Under the pieces are notes generated by a model. It searched no databases, was not told the DNA's origin, and worked only from the letters and a program-made list of their open reading frames with translations. A stretch of 64,000 nucleotides of DNA. It comes from Parasutterella muris. Its GTDB lineage: Bacteria; Pseudomonadota; Gammaproteobacteria; Burkholderiales; Burkholderiaceae_F. The position numbers and the translations under genes were made by a program. The stretch spans positions 1 to 64,000 of the forward strand of contig NZ_CALPCV010000008.1 of NCBI RefSeq assembly GCF_943193095.1, given 5' to 3'. Shown piece after piece: positions 51,255 through 60,562 of this stretch (positions within the stretch are counted from its first letter, which is position 1; every line of letters starts with the position of its first letter).

Positions 51255-51803
51255 TTAATTGCGGTACAGTCTGAAGTGATTCGGCCCTTCCGCTCTTTCC
51301 CAACGGGGCGGCGGTGTCAGTGATTTCTTATCGGTAAAGATAAGCGGTGCAAGCTCTGTAAGCGCTTCTTTATACACATTGCGCTTGAACTCAATGACCT
51401 GACTCAGCGGAACCCAATAGTCATTCCAGCGCCAAGCCTCAAATTCGGGATGATTGGTCGCTTTCAGATTGATGTCTTTGTTCTTGCCCAGAAGCTCAAG
51501 TAAAAACCAAATCTGCTTCTGCCCTTTGTAAATGCCTCTGAGATCTCTGCGCACCCAGCGGTCCGGAACGTCATAGCGAAGCCAGTCTTCGGTCCTACCG
51601 ATGATTCTGACCTGATTTTCAAAAAGGCCGAGTTCTTCCCACAGCTCTCTGAACATGGCCTCCCTCGGAGATTCCCCGCGGTTGATACCGCCCTGTGGAA
51701 ACTGCCACGAGTGCTGACCGAGCCGCTTTCCCCAGAACACCTGTCGGAGAGGATTCGTCAAAATAATGCCGACATTCGGTCGATATCCATGTTGATCAAG
51801 CAT
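51255..51803 (-). CDS. rppH: RNA pyrophosphohydrolase RppH
   Basis: Removes pyrophosphate from 5'-triphosphate mRNA and starts decay. 182 residues; MLDQHGYRPNVGIIL opening, WQFPQGGINRGE and a full Nudix box GINRGESPREAMFRELWEELGL. The usual neighbour of proS, from which it diverges. Confidence 0.96.
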   Translation of the reverse strand: MLDQHGYRPNVGIILTNPLRQVFWGKRLGQHSWQFPQGGINRGESPREAMFRELWEELGLFENQVRIIGRTEDWLRYDVPDRWVRRDLRGIYKGQKQIWFLLELLGKNKDINLKATNHPEFEAWRWNDYWVPLSQVIEFKRNVYKEALTELAPLIFTDKKSLTPPPRWERAEGPNHFRLYRN

Positions 51804-51922
51804 AAAAACTTTAAAATAACTCTTTTGTGTCCTTACATTATATCGGTACGCCTTGCGGAACTTTTTCGGATTGTTCGAAAGGGGAAGCAGCGCATTCTGC
51901 CGGCATTACAAGAGTTGAATAA

Positions 51923-53671
51923 ATGAGAGCAAAACAATTTTTTATTTCCACCATGAAGGAAGCGCCCGCAGACGCTGAAATCGTTAGCCAGAAACTGATG
52001 CTTCGCGCCGGCATGATTAAAAAACTGGCCGCTGGCATCTACGACATCATGCCGATGGGTCTTCGCTCCCTCCGTAAAATTGAAAGCATTATCCGCGAAG
52101 AAATGGATAGAGCGGGCGCCATTGAACTGCTGATGCCGATCGTGCAGCCGGCTGAACTTTGGCAGGAAACCGGCCGCTGGCAGAAGTACGGAGATGAACT
52201 CCTCCGTATTAAGGACCGTCATGACCGTGATTTTGTTCTGCAGCCGACCAGTGAGGAAGTTGTCACGGATATCGCTCGTCAGGAAATTAAGTCCTGGCGT
52301 CAGCTTCCTGTGAATTTCTACCAGATCCAGACGAAGTTCAGAGATGAACGCCGCCCTCGCTTCGGCGTGATGCGAGGCCGCGACTTCATCATGAAGGACG
52401 CCTACTCATTCGACAGAAACGCTGAAGATGCCGGCAAGAGCTACGACAAGATGTTTGAAGCTTACTGCCGAATCTTTGATCGACTCGGCCTGATGTACCG
52501 CGCGGTGCGCGCCGACTCCGGCTCGATCGGCGGCTCCCGCTCTCAGGAATTCCAAGTGATCGCCGACACTGGCGAAGACCTCATCGTGTTCTGCCCGGAC
52601 AGCGATTACGCGGCAAATATCGAACTCGCTGAGGCGCCCTGCCTGATCGAAAAACGCGAAGAGCCCAAAGAAGCGATGGAAAAAGTTCCGACACCCGGAA
52701 AAGATAAATGCGAACTCGTCGTTGAACTGCTGGGCAAGCCGCTCACCGACAGCGTCAAATCCATCGTGCTTGCGGTTGAACAGTACGACGAAAAAGGCAA
52801 TCCGCTGCCTGCGAAGATTGTTCTGCTGCTGCTTCGCGGAGACCACAGCCTGAATGAAGTGAAAGCGGGCAAACTTGACGCGCTCAAGCCCGGATTCCGC
52901 TTCGCGACGGATTCTGAAATCATGAATACTTTCGGCAGCAAACCCGGCTACCTCGGACCTGTCGGTATTCCTAAGGATGTCACGATTGTTGCGGACACCA
53001 CTGTCGCCAACATGAGCGACTTCATTGTCGGCGCCAACGAAGAGGGCTACCACATTCGCGGCGTGAACTGGGGCCGCGACCTGAGAGAACCGGACGTTGT
53101 CGCAGATATTCGCAACGTAGTTGTGGGAGACGCTTCTCCTGACGGCAAAGGCACACTGAAAATGCAGCGCGGCATCGAGGTCGGCCATGTCTTCTTCTTA
53201 GGCGACAAGTATTCTTCCGCGATGAAGGCGACTTATCTGGATGAAAACGGCAAACCGCAGGTCCTTCAGATGGGCTGCTACGGTATTGGCGTTTCCCGTC
53301 TGCTCGGCGCTGCGATTGAACAGGGTCATGATGACAAGGGCATTATTTGGCCCGACAGCATCGCGCCCTTTACCGTCGTTATCTGCGCGGTCGGCTACGA
53401 CAAGAGCGAAGAAGTTCAGAAGGTTTCCAATGAACTGTACGGCCGCCTGAAAGAGGCCGGTATTGATGTCATTCTTGACGATAGAGGACTGCGCCCCGGC
53501 GTAATGTTCGCTGAGTGGGAACTGATCGGTGTACCGCACCGCGTCACGATCGGCGACCGCGGCCTCAAAAACGGTGAAGTTGAATACACGCACCGCAGAG
53601 ATCTGAAGAATGAGACGGTGCCTGTCGCGGATATCGCAGATAAACTGATCGGCTTGATCAATAATAGATAA
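51923..53671 (+). CDS. proS: Prolyl-tRNA synthetase
   Basis: 582 residues, bacterial-type class II enzyme with an editing insertion (INS, about 220-400) that hydrolyses Ala-tRNA-Pro. Motif 2 region FRDERRPRFGVMRGRDFIMKDAYSF and motif 3 GCYGIGVSRLLGAAIEQ are intact. Initiates at ATG 51923 with a poor ribosome site. A tRNA-Pro gene lies 5 kb away. Confidence 0.97.
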   Translation: MRAKQFFISTMKEAPADAEIVSQKLMLRAGMIKKLAAGIYDIMPMGLRSLRKIESIIREEMDRAGAIELLMPIVQPAELWQETGRWQKYGDELLRIKDRHDRDFVLQPTSEEVVTDIARQEIKSWRQLPVNFYQIQTKFRDERRPRFGVMRGRDFIMKDAYSFDRNAEDAGKSYDKMFEAYCRIFDRLGLMYRAVRADSGSIGGSRSQEFQVIADTGEDLIVFCPDSDYAANIELAEAPCLIEKREEPKEAMEKVPTPGKDKCELVVELLGKPLTDSVKSIVLAVEQYDEKGNPLPAKIVLLLLRGDHSLNEVKAGKLDALKPGFRFATDSEIMNTFGSKPGYLGPVGIPKDVTIVADTTVANMSDFIVGANEEGYHIRGVNWGRDLREPDVVADIRNVVVGDASPDGKGTLKMQRGIEVGHVFFLGDKYSSAMKATYLDENGKPQVLQMGCYGIGVSRLLGAAIEQGHDDKGIIWPDSIAPFTVVICAVGYDKSEEVQKVSNELYGRLKEAGIDVILDDRGLRPGVMFAEWELIGVPHRVTIGDRGLKNGEVEYTHRRDLKNETVPVADIADKLIGLINNR

Positions 53672-53695
53672 TCTCTGATCATTGATTCAAAAAAC

Positions 53696-53727
53696 CGGCC
53701 GGGAGCTAAAGTTCCCGACCGTTTTTT
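53696..53727 (+). terminator. Rho-independent terminator after proS
   Basis: CGGCCGGGA (53696-53704) pairs with TCCCGACCG (53713-53721), one mismatch, then TTTTTTC. Confidence 0.82.
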
Positions 53728-53767
53728 CATTAAGCGAAGCACTGCAAAAGAAGCGCCTTTTAAAGGA

Positions 53768-55273
53768 TTACACGCGTTCTGCGGAAGTATCAAGCGGCGC
53801 AGGCCCCTGTGCCGTATCCGCAGCTTTCGGAGCCGGATCGGATTCCACGCGGCAGATAATTTCCGGTGTCCCGATAAGATGAAGATCTCTTTGCGGGAAG
53901 GGTATGTTGATCTTGCGCTCGTTGAATTCACGCAGCATTTCTCTGCTGATATTTGAGCGCAGCACGGTAGTGCCCTTTTCCGGATCGGAAATCCAGAAGT
54001 AGGAAGTTAAATCGATACCGTCCGCGCCGAAGTTGGACAAAATCGTGTAAGGAGGAGGGCTGATCAGCACACGAGGCTGTCTGCGGACAATGTCCGTCAT
54101 AAGTTCAATCACCTCTTCGACGTCAGTGCTGTAGTCGACACTCATGGTCACGGTGGTGCGGCCCGGTCCCTGCAGATACGAGGTATTTTTCACGTTGCCG
54201 GTGACAAACGCCTCATTCGGGATAATCGTGACGCTGCCGTCAAAGGCACGGATAACGGTGTAGCGCGTTTTAATGTCATTGACGATGCCTTCCACGCCCG
54301 CAACTGAAACCAGATCGCCGATTTTGATGCTTCTGTCGAGCAGAATGATAAAGCCGCTCACATAGTTGGAGGTAATTTTCTGCAGGCCAAAGCCGAGACC
54401 CACACCGACCGCGCCGCCGAATACGCCGAGCACGGTAATGTCAATGCCGACCGAGGAAAGACCGACCAGAATCGCAATGAAGGTAAGCAGAACTTTCACG
54501 ACGCGAATCAGAACAACTCTAAGACTCGACTGCATCGTCGGAATGCTGTTGAGCCAGCGCTCAATGAACTGTCCGACCCATTTGGCGACAATCAGCGCGA
54601 GCGCGATGGAGAAGATCGCGAGAAGCAAAGACCAAAGCGTGAAGTTGTCCTTGCCAAGCGGTATCTTGGTGGACTGCATGAAGCTGACGGCCTTCGGCAG
54701 AACGCCGACGACCTGCAGCGCAACGCCGCCCCAGATGGCCCATGTCAGGAAATTATCCAGACTGTTCGAGAGTTTGCCCCGGCTGACCGTTTGGTGAATG
54801 ATAAAGATGACGGTGCGGATAACAACGTAGGCGCCAAGGATGAGCCAAATAATGGATTCCAGCGGCAGCGCGTGCTTGGGCAACACGTTGAACAGCCGGA
54901 TCGTAAACGTTGTCACCGCGATGAACACCATAGAGATGAGCGGGAAACTGAGCCGCAGAAGCAGCGTCTGAATTCGTCTGCGCACGAGACTCCAAAACGC
55001 CTGCTCTCTTTGTTTAGGGTTCTTCTCTTCTTCGGCCTGTGTTTGTTCCTCTTCGGCAAAAAGACTGACCGCCCGCTTGTAAAGGTAGCGAGAGAGCAGC
55101 CAGCCGAGGATCAGTGAGGTCGCAAGACAGGCGATCTGCCAATATACGACCGGCTGATTCAGCCCCTTTTCAAACATGAGCAGAAGCTCATCAAGGATAT
55201 TGTTATCAGCGCTGAGGAGCTCCTCGGTTGTAACCGCGGTTTGAGCAACCTTTGCGACTTCGCTGACGGCCAT
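53768..55273 (-). CDS. MscS-family mechanosensitive channel
   Basis: 501-residue inner-membrane protein. Several hydrophobic helices precede the MscS core, which begins near TVLGVFGGAVGVGLGFGLQKITSNYVSGFIILLDRSIKIGD (the pore helix and start of the beta domain). The Asp/Gly/Ala packing typical of TM3 is present. C-terminal tail is Pro/Ala-rich. Longer than E. coli MscS (286), like the YbdG/YbiO type. It follows tolA by 22 bases in the same direction, where tolB and pal would be expected; co-transcription with the Tol genes is likely but not proven. Confidence 0.88.
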   Translation of the reverse strand: MAVSEVAKVAQTAVTTEELLSADNNILDELLLMFEKGLNQPVVYWQIACLATSLILGWLLSRYLYKRAVSLFAEEEQTQAEEEKNPKQREQAFWSLVRRRIQTLLLRLSFPLISMVFIAVTTFTIRLFNVLPKHALPLESIIWLILGAYVVIRTVIFIIHQTVSRGKLSNSLDNFLTWAIWGGVALQVVGVLPKAVSFMQSTKIPLGKDNFTLWSLLLAIFSIALALIVAKWVGQFIERWLNSIPTMQSSLRVVLIRVVKVLLTFIAILVGLSSVGIDITVLGVFGGAVGVGLGFGLQKITSNYVSGFIILLDRSIKIGDLVSVAGVEGIVNDIKTRYTVIRAFDGSVTIIPNEAFVTGNVKNTSYLQGPGRTTVTMSVDYSTDVEEVIELMTDIVRRQPRVLISPPPYTILSNFGADGIDLTSYFWISDPEKGTTVLRSNISREMLREFNERKINIPFPQRDLHLIGTPEIICRVESDPAPKAADTAQGPAPLDTSAERV

Positions 55274-55295
55274 AAATTTTCCTTATAAAACGACG

Positions 55296-56507
55296 TTAAC
55301 GACCGACGTCTTCCACCGGATCGAAAGTGAGAAGAATAGAGGAGGGAACGTTTCCGACAGGCGGTTTCGGGAACGGATCACACAACAGGATCGCTTTTTC
55401 CACCGCGTTGTCAAAAGCTTTAAGACCGCTCGTCTTCAAAAGTTTCGGAGTTCCGGCTTTCTTGCCGGTCTTCAGAAGCTGTACTTCGAAGCGCGCGACA
55501 TAGTCGCCGCGTTTGGCGCCCGCCGGGGTATTAAACGTAATATGCGGTCGGATGCAGGCCACGATACGATTGTTGTACTGAGCCTGCTGGAAGCTCGTCA
55601 TGCTCGAGGAGCCGCTGCTGCCCATGCTGGATCCGCTCTGTCCGGAAAGACGGCTGAGCATTTCTTTTCTGCGTGCGGCGTTGGCCTGAGCTTCAGCTCT
55701 TTGACGATTCAGCTCTTCCTGAGCTTTCTTTTTCTCAGCAAGTTCTTTTTCGCGTTTGGCTTTCTGCTCGGCGATCTGCTTTTCACGCTCCTGAGCCTGA
55801 CGTTTGAGCTCTTCCTGACGAGCCTTGCGTTCCGCTTCGGCTTTCTGCTGCTCAAGGCGTTTTTGTTCCGCAAGCTGACGCTGCTCTTCCTGACGTTTTA
55901 ATTCCTGCTGCTTGAGCTCTTCCTGGCGCTTCAGCTCCTGCTGTCTGAGCTCTTCCTGTCGTTTAGCTTCTTCCGCTTTGCGTCGTTCTTCCGCCTGTCG
56001 GGCTTCTTCGGCTTTACGCTGCTCTTCAGCTCTGCGGGCTTCTTCTAACTGACGCTCGCGCTCCAGAATGCGCTGCTTTTCTTCTTCCTGCTTTTTCGCT
56101 TCGCGATCCAGCCGCTCCTGAACGATGTCCGGGTCTTCAAGCATATTGGCCTGACGATCCAAGTCGGTCTGTGCAATCGGCGGCGGTGGCGGCGGAAGCT
56201 GCGGCTCCGGCGCGCTCTGCGGTTCGGGAGCCGGCGGTTCAGGTTCAGGCTGCGGCTCGGGTTCTGGTTCGGGCTTAGGCTCAGGTTCCGGGGCCGGTTC
56301 CGGCTGAGTATCGGCCGTTTGAGCCGCCTCGTCTCCCGTCCAGAGTTCGGCGTATACCGGACCGGTCGGCTCCGCTCTCCACTGCATTGACACAAACAAA
56401 AGCACAAACAGCACGCCGTGGGCGATTAGGGCAAGCACAAAGGCGACACCCCAGAAGCCTTGGCCGTCTGTTACTTTATTCGGCTGATTGGGAGAATAGT
56501 CATCCAT
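55296..56507 (-). CDS. tolA: TolA, envelope-spanning Tol-Pal protein
   Basis: 403 residues: one N-terminal membrane helix (FWGVAFVLALIAHGVLFVLLF, about 18-38), a Pro/Glu/Gln-rich segment (about 67-115), a long Arg/Glu/Lys/Gln/Ala coiled-coil helix (about 130-290) and a C-terminal TonB/TolA-like domain (NNRIVACIRPHITFNTPAGAK to ILLTFDPVEDVGR). It links the TolQR motor to the outer membrane during constriction. Its start overlaps the tolR stop by one base. Confidence 0.93.
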   Translation of the reverse strand: MDDYSPNQPNKVTDGQGFWGVAFVLALIAHGVLFVLLFVSMQWRAEPTGPVYAELWTGDEAAQTADTQPEPAPEPEPKPEPEPEPQPEPEPPAPEPQSAPEPQLPPPPPPIAQTDLDRQANMLEDPDIVQERLDREAKKQEEEKQRILERERQLEEARRAEEQRKAEEARQAEERRKAEEAKRQEELRQQELKRQEELKQQELKRQEEQRQLAEQKRLEQQKAEAERKARQEELKRQAQEREKQIAEQKAKREKELAEKKKAQEELNRQRAEAQANAARRKEMLSRLSGQSGSSMGSSGSSSMTSFQQAQYNNRIVACIRPHITFNTPAGAKRGDYVARFEVQLLKTGKKAGTPKLLKTSGLKAFDNAVEKAILLCDPFPKPPVGNVPSSILLTFDPVEDVGR

Positions 56508-56932
56508 TACTTAGCTCCGGACCCTTCCAGTTTGAGGGATAAACCGATGCGTGTGATGTTGGCTTTCTGCAGATTGCGCATGACATCGATCACTTTTTCA
56601 TAGGCGACCGTTTTGTCCGCCGCGATGACGACAGGCACATTGGCGCCGTCAGCGCGCAGAGATTCAACGGTTGACACGAGCTGCGGGAAGTCCACCGGTA
56701 CGACTTTCTTAGCGCTGTCACGAATAGAAAGCTGGCCGTCGGGTGCGACAATGACTTCAACGACTTTATCAGGCTGCTTGGCGGCCTTGTTGACGGTTGG
56801 CAAATCAACCATTGAGGGATTGACGTAAGGAGCCGCCACCATCAGGATGACGACCAGCACCAGCATCACGTCAATATAGGGAACGACGTTCATCTCTGCG
56901 AGAAGACGTCTTCTGCTTCCGTTGCGGGGCAT
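56507..56932 (-). CDS. tolR: TolR, Tol-Pal motor subunit
   Basis: 141 residues of the ExbD/TolR family. One membrane helix with the proton-path Asp in NVVPYIDVMLVLVVILMV, then a periplasmic domain. Encoded between tolQ and tolA. Confidence 0.95.
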   Translation of the reverse strand: MPRNGSRRRLLAEMNVVPYIDVMLVLVVILMVAAPYVNPSMVDLPTVNKAAKQPDKVVEVIVAPDGQLSIRDSAKKVVPVDFPQLVSTVESLRADGANVPVVIAADKTVAYEKVIDVMRNLQKANITRIGLSLKLEGSGAK

Positions 56933-56941
56933 GTTCTTTCC

Positions 56942-57625
56942 TTAGGCCTGACGACTCAAAATATTTTGGAATTCCTGCATGTAGCTTTCATACTGGTTCG
57001 CAAGACGATCCAGGCTGTAAGCAAAGCGGTTGTATCCGATCACGGCAGGAATCGCGGCGAACAGACCGATCGCGGTTGCGACCAGAGCTTCGGCAATACC
57101 GGGGGCTACAACAGCGAGCGAGGCGCTTTCCAGGTTGCCCAGTCCGGTGAAGGCGTCCATGATGCCCCAAACCGTACCGAACAAACCGATGTAGGGAGAA
57201 ACCGAACCAATCGTGGCAAGCACCGAAAGACCGGATTCCAGAATGTCCAGCTCTCTCTGGAAGCGGGCGCGCATGGCGCGCGAGACGCTGTCAATGAGCC
57301 CGAATGTGCCGGCTTTCTGCTCTAGATGGCTCGCTCTGCCGCGCAGAAACTCAGTCATGCCGGAATAGAAAATGCCTTCCTGAGGTCCGATGGAATCGCG
57401 GCGTTCGGCTGCCGATTCATAGAGCTTGTTCAGATCGGCTCCGCCCCAGAAACGCTTGTCGAAGCTTGCGGCTTCTCGTCTGGCGCGGCTCATCTGAAAC
57501 CATTTCTGGAAAATAATCGTCCAGCTCACCAGCGAAAAAATGAGAAGAATGCACAAAACAATCTGCACTACGGCACTGGCTTGTGTGACTAAAGTGATAA
57601 TGGATAAATCAGCGGATGCTTCCAT
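56942..57625 (-). CDS. tolQ: TolQ, Tol-Pal motor subunit
   Basis: 227 residues of the ExbB/TolQ family, three membrane helices. Conserved SPYIGLFGTVWGIMDAF and VVAPGIAEALVATAIGLFAAIPAVIGYN. I use ATG 57625 (AAGGGA upstream); a GTG one codon earlier is possible. Starts 9 bases after ybgC. Confidence 0.95.
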   Translation of the reverse strand: MEASADLSIITLVTQASAVVQIVLCILLIFSLVSWTIIFQKWFQMSRARREAASFDKRFWGGADLNKLYESAAERRDSIGPQEGIFYSGMTEFLRGRASHLEQKAGTFGLIDSVSRAMRARFQRELDILESGLSVLATIGSVSPYIGLFGTVWGIMDAFTGLGNLESASLAVVAPGIAEALVATAIGLFAAIPAVIGYNRFAYSLDRLANQYESYMQEFQNILSRQA

Positions 57626-57634
57626 CACGATCCC

Positions 57635-58051
57635 TTACGAAATTAAAAGTTCTTTAAATTTTGCAGACATCTCTTCCGGCATTGCAGTCGGACGGAAAGT
57701 ATCCGCGTTCAGTACGCCGCAGCGAATCTCGCCTGAGGCAAGCTTCTCGCCGGCTCTTAATATCTCCTGTGTGAAGCAGAAAGAGGCCCTTCGGCAGTCG
57801 GAGATTCTCGCCCGGACAATGAGCTCGTCATCAAGATGCGCGGGCCGAATGTAGCGGACCTTTGCCTCGGCGACGACAAATACGATTCGATGCCGCTGAT
57901 ACAGCTCCTCCTGAGACCAGCCGAGCGCTCTCAGCCATTCTGTACGCGCCCGCTCCATGAATTTAAGGTAGTTGGCGTAATAGACGACCCGAGCACAGTC
58001 CGTATCTTCATAATACACACGCACGGGTAAGTCAAAGTAAGCCTCAGTCAT
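57635..58051 (-). CDS. ybgC: Acyl-CoA thioesterase YbgC (Tol-Pal cluster)
   Basis: 138-residue hot-dog thioesterase at the head of the tol genes, as in E. coli. Motif VYYEDTDCARVVYYANYLKFMERART carries the catalytic Asp; the usual GGVVYHANY reads ARVVYYANY, a change at the His position. It is cytoplasmic and associates with lipid synthesis. Confidence 0.93.
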   Translation of the reverse strand: MTEAYFDLPVRVYYEDTDCARVVYYANYLKFMERARTEWLRALGWSQEELYQRHRIVFVVAEAKVRYIRPAHLDDELIVRARISDCRRASFCFTQEILRAGEKLASGEIRCGVLNADTFRPTAMPEEMSAKFKELLIS

Positions 58052-58291
58052 TTAAGAATATCGCTCCCTGCCGAATATCGGTCAATACACACAGAAGTCC
58101 AAAGCAAGATTTTATCAAGCTGATTCTGATAAATAGTTTTTTTGGCTGGCTGTGTATCCAAATCAAGCGCTTTCTGACATCCTTGGAAACAAAGCTTAAA
58201 CTGAGATAATGTGTTGGTAAATGTTTCATTTCTTTGGGTTTTTAATCAAACTGATAAGATATTGCGTCCCAAAATAGGTGAAAGGATAAAA

Positions 58292-60562
58292 GTGAAAAGA
58301 AATACGGCAAACCCAAGGTCTCGAGCGAGAGCGCTGCTCTGCCTTTCGTCGCTTTTGGGCTGCATGTTTTTGCTTTCTTCATGCCGAGAAATTCCCAATG
58401 CCGTGCACAGCGAACAGGAACTTTCCGCAAACACTTTATTTACGCCTTTTTCAGGCCGCAGCCCTAAGCATCTGGATCCGACCAGTTCTTACTCGTCGGA
58501 TGAAACACCTTATACCTACAATATTTACGAACCGCTTTATCAGTATCACTACCTCAAAAGACCCTATGAGCTGATCCCCCGAGCGGCTGAAAGGATTGTT
58601 CAGCCGGTTTATTTCGATAAGAACGGAAATAAGCTTGGTAAAGACGCAGACCCTGAAGAGGTCGCGCTCAGTGTGTACGAAATTCCGCTGAAGAAAGGCA
58701 TCATGTATGCGCCGCATCCCGCTTTCGCGAGGGATGCGGAGGGTCGCTACGTGAATCATCATCTTGCGCCCGAGGTCATTGACGGGCTGCGCAATCCGCT
58801 CGATCTGCCGCAAAAAGGAACTCGGGAGCTCGAGGCGGAAGATTATGTCTATGCGATTAAGCGTATGGCGAACCCGCGCATTATCTCTCCGATCTTCGGA
58901 ACGATGGCTAATCATCTTTCGGGACTGAACGAATACGCGGTCCTGGCTCGAGCAGAAGATGAGCGACTCAGACGCGGACTTTCGCCTACGGACCGCGATC
59001 TGCCGTTTCTGGATTTCAGAAAAATTCCTCTGAAGGGTGTCAGCGCGCCCGATAAGTACACGCTGCGCCTGGAGGTCAAAGGCAAATATCCTCAGTTTTC
59101 CAATTGGCTTGCAATGACCTTTTTTTCTCCCATCCCTTGGGAAGCAGAAGCGTTCTACGCGCAGAAGGGCATGGCAAAGAACAATCTTTCTCTGAATTAC
59201 TGGCCGGTCGGAACCGGTCCCTACATGCTGGTCGAATCGATTGAAAACCGCAGACATGTCATGGAGCGCAACCCGAACTACAGAAAAACGGAACTTTATC
59301 CGTGCGAAGGCGAGGAGCTTGACGAGTCAAAGGGCTATCTGCAGGACTGCGGCAAGCCGATGCCTTTTATTGATCGAATTGAAATCAGCGCGGAAAAAGA
59401 AAGCGTGCCTCTGCAGACGAAATTTCTACAGGGCTATTACGATTCTCCGCAGATTGAGCGTCTGGACAACGGTCAGGGTTTTCTGATCGGCATGGCCGAC
59501 AGCGCCAAGAAAGAAAAAGAATATCGCGAAAAGAAACTGCAGTTCCCGAAGACGGTAGAAGCTCAGAATACTTACTTCGGATTTAACTGGCTCGATCCTG
59601 TGATCGGCCGAGGCGATACGCCCGAGCAGCAGGAGCGCAACCGTAAGCTTCGTCAGGCGATCTCTATCGCGATGGACTGGGAAGAGTACATTCAGATTTT
59701 CCAGAAAGGGCTCGCATCTCCTGCGCACGGTCCGCTGCCGCCGGGATTGTTCGGTTACAGCAAAGACGGCGCGGCGGCATTCAACCCCTATGTTTACGAG
59801 AAAGGCGAGGACGGACAGATCCGCCGCAAATCTCTGGCTGAAGCAAAAAAACTTCTGAGCGAGGCCGGTTATCCGGACGGACGGGATCAGAAAACGGGAG
59901 AACCGCTTGTATTGAATCTGGACTTTCAGGCGGCTGCGTCTCCTGCGACAAAATCCGTGCTGGACTGGTATCAGAAGCAGTTTGCCAAGATCGGAATTCA
60001 GCTCGATATCCGCGCGACGGACTACAACCGCTTCCAGGATAAAGTCATTACCGGAAATCATCAGCTGTTCCTTTGGGGTTGGCTCGCAGACTACCCGGAT
60101 GCGGAGAATTTCTTATTTCTGCTTTACGGACCCAACGCGAAGTCGAGCACGGGCGGTTCTGGAGAAAACGCTTCGAACTATCAGAACGATGACTATGACC
60201 GGATTTACGCCAAGATGCGCTACTTGGATGAGGGTCCGGAAAAGGCTGCCGCCATTGAAGAGCTGATCCGCATTGTGCAGAAAGACGCTCCGTGGTCGTT
60301 CGGATACTTCCCGACGAGCGCCGCGGCTTTTCATCAGTGGGTGCATAACGGTAAACCGACACAGATTGTCCGCAACCATATCCAGTATTTGAGGCTTGAC
60401 CCCGCGACCCGAGTCGAGCGCGTTAAAGAGTGGAATAAACCGATCTACTGGCCGCTCTTTATTCTGGCTGCGCTTCTGGGTTCACTGGTTGTTCCGGCCG
60501 TGATTCTGCACCGCAGAAGAGAGCGCATGACCGCCCGTACTGCACAGGAGTCCTTGAAATGA
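58292..60562 (+). CDS. Oligopeptide ABC transporter binding lipoprotein (YejA-like)
   Basis: 756 residues from GTG 58292 (AAAGGA upstream); the frame is open to 58211 but without a ribosome site. Lipoprotein signal with LLSSC lipobox (Cys31), then an SBP family 5 domain (HLDPTSSYSSDETPYTYNIYEPLYQYHY ... LKKGIMYAPHPAF ... YWPVGTGPYMLVESIENRRHVMERNPNYRK). A hydrophobic helix near the end (PIYWPLFILAALLGSLVVPAVIL, about 712-734) and basic tail suggest a second membrane anchor, unusual for this family. First gene of a four-gene importer unit; overlaps the permease by 4 bases. Ligand unknown; Yej systems import peptides such as microcin C. Confidence 0.85.
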   Translation: MKRNTANPRSRARALLCLSSLLGCMFLLSSCREIPNAVHSEQELSANTLFTPFSGRSPKHLDPTSSYSSDETPYTYNIYEPLYQYHYLKRPYELIPRAAERIVQPVYFDKNGNKLGKDADPEEVALSVYEIPLKKGIMYAPHPAFARDAEGRYVNHHLAPEVIDGLRNPLDLPQKGTRELEAEDYVYAIKRMANPRIISPIFGTMANHLSGLNEYAVLARAEDERLRRGLSPTDRDLPFLDFRKIPLKGVSAPDKYTLRLEVKGKYPQFSNWLAMTFFSPIPWEAEAFYAQKGMAKNNLSLNYWPVGTGPYMLVESIENRRHVMERNPNYRKTELYPCEGEELDESKGYLQDCGKPMPFIDRIEISAEKESVPLQTKFLQGYYDSPQIERLDNGQGFLIGMADSAKKEKEYREKKLQFPKTVEAQNTYFGFNWLDPVIGRGDTPEQQERNRKLRQAISIAMDWEEYIQIFQKGLASPAHGPLPPGLFGYSKDGAAAFNPYVYEKGEDGQIRRKSLAEAKKLLSEAGYPDGRDQKTGEPLVLNLDFQAAASPATKSVLDWYQKQFAKIGIQLDIRATDYNRFQDKVITGNHQLFLWGWLADYPDAENFLFLLYGPNAKSSTGGSGENASNYQNDDYDRIYAKMRYLDEGPEKAAAIEELIRIVQKDAPWSFGYFPTSAAAFHQWVHNGKPTQIVRNHIQYLRLDPATRVERVKEWNKPIYWPLFILAALLGSLVVPAVILHRRRERMTARTAQESLK

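Noticed and set aside
56100..56320. Pro-Glu repeats in TolA as a separate surface protein
   Set aside because: They are in frame with the TolA membrane helix and C-terminal domain and are a usual feature of TolA-like linkers.
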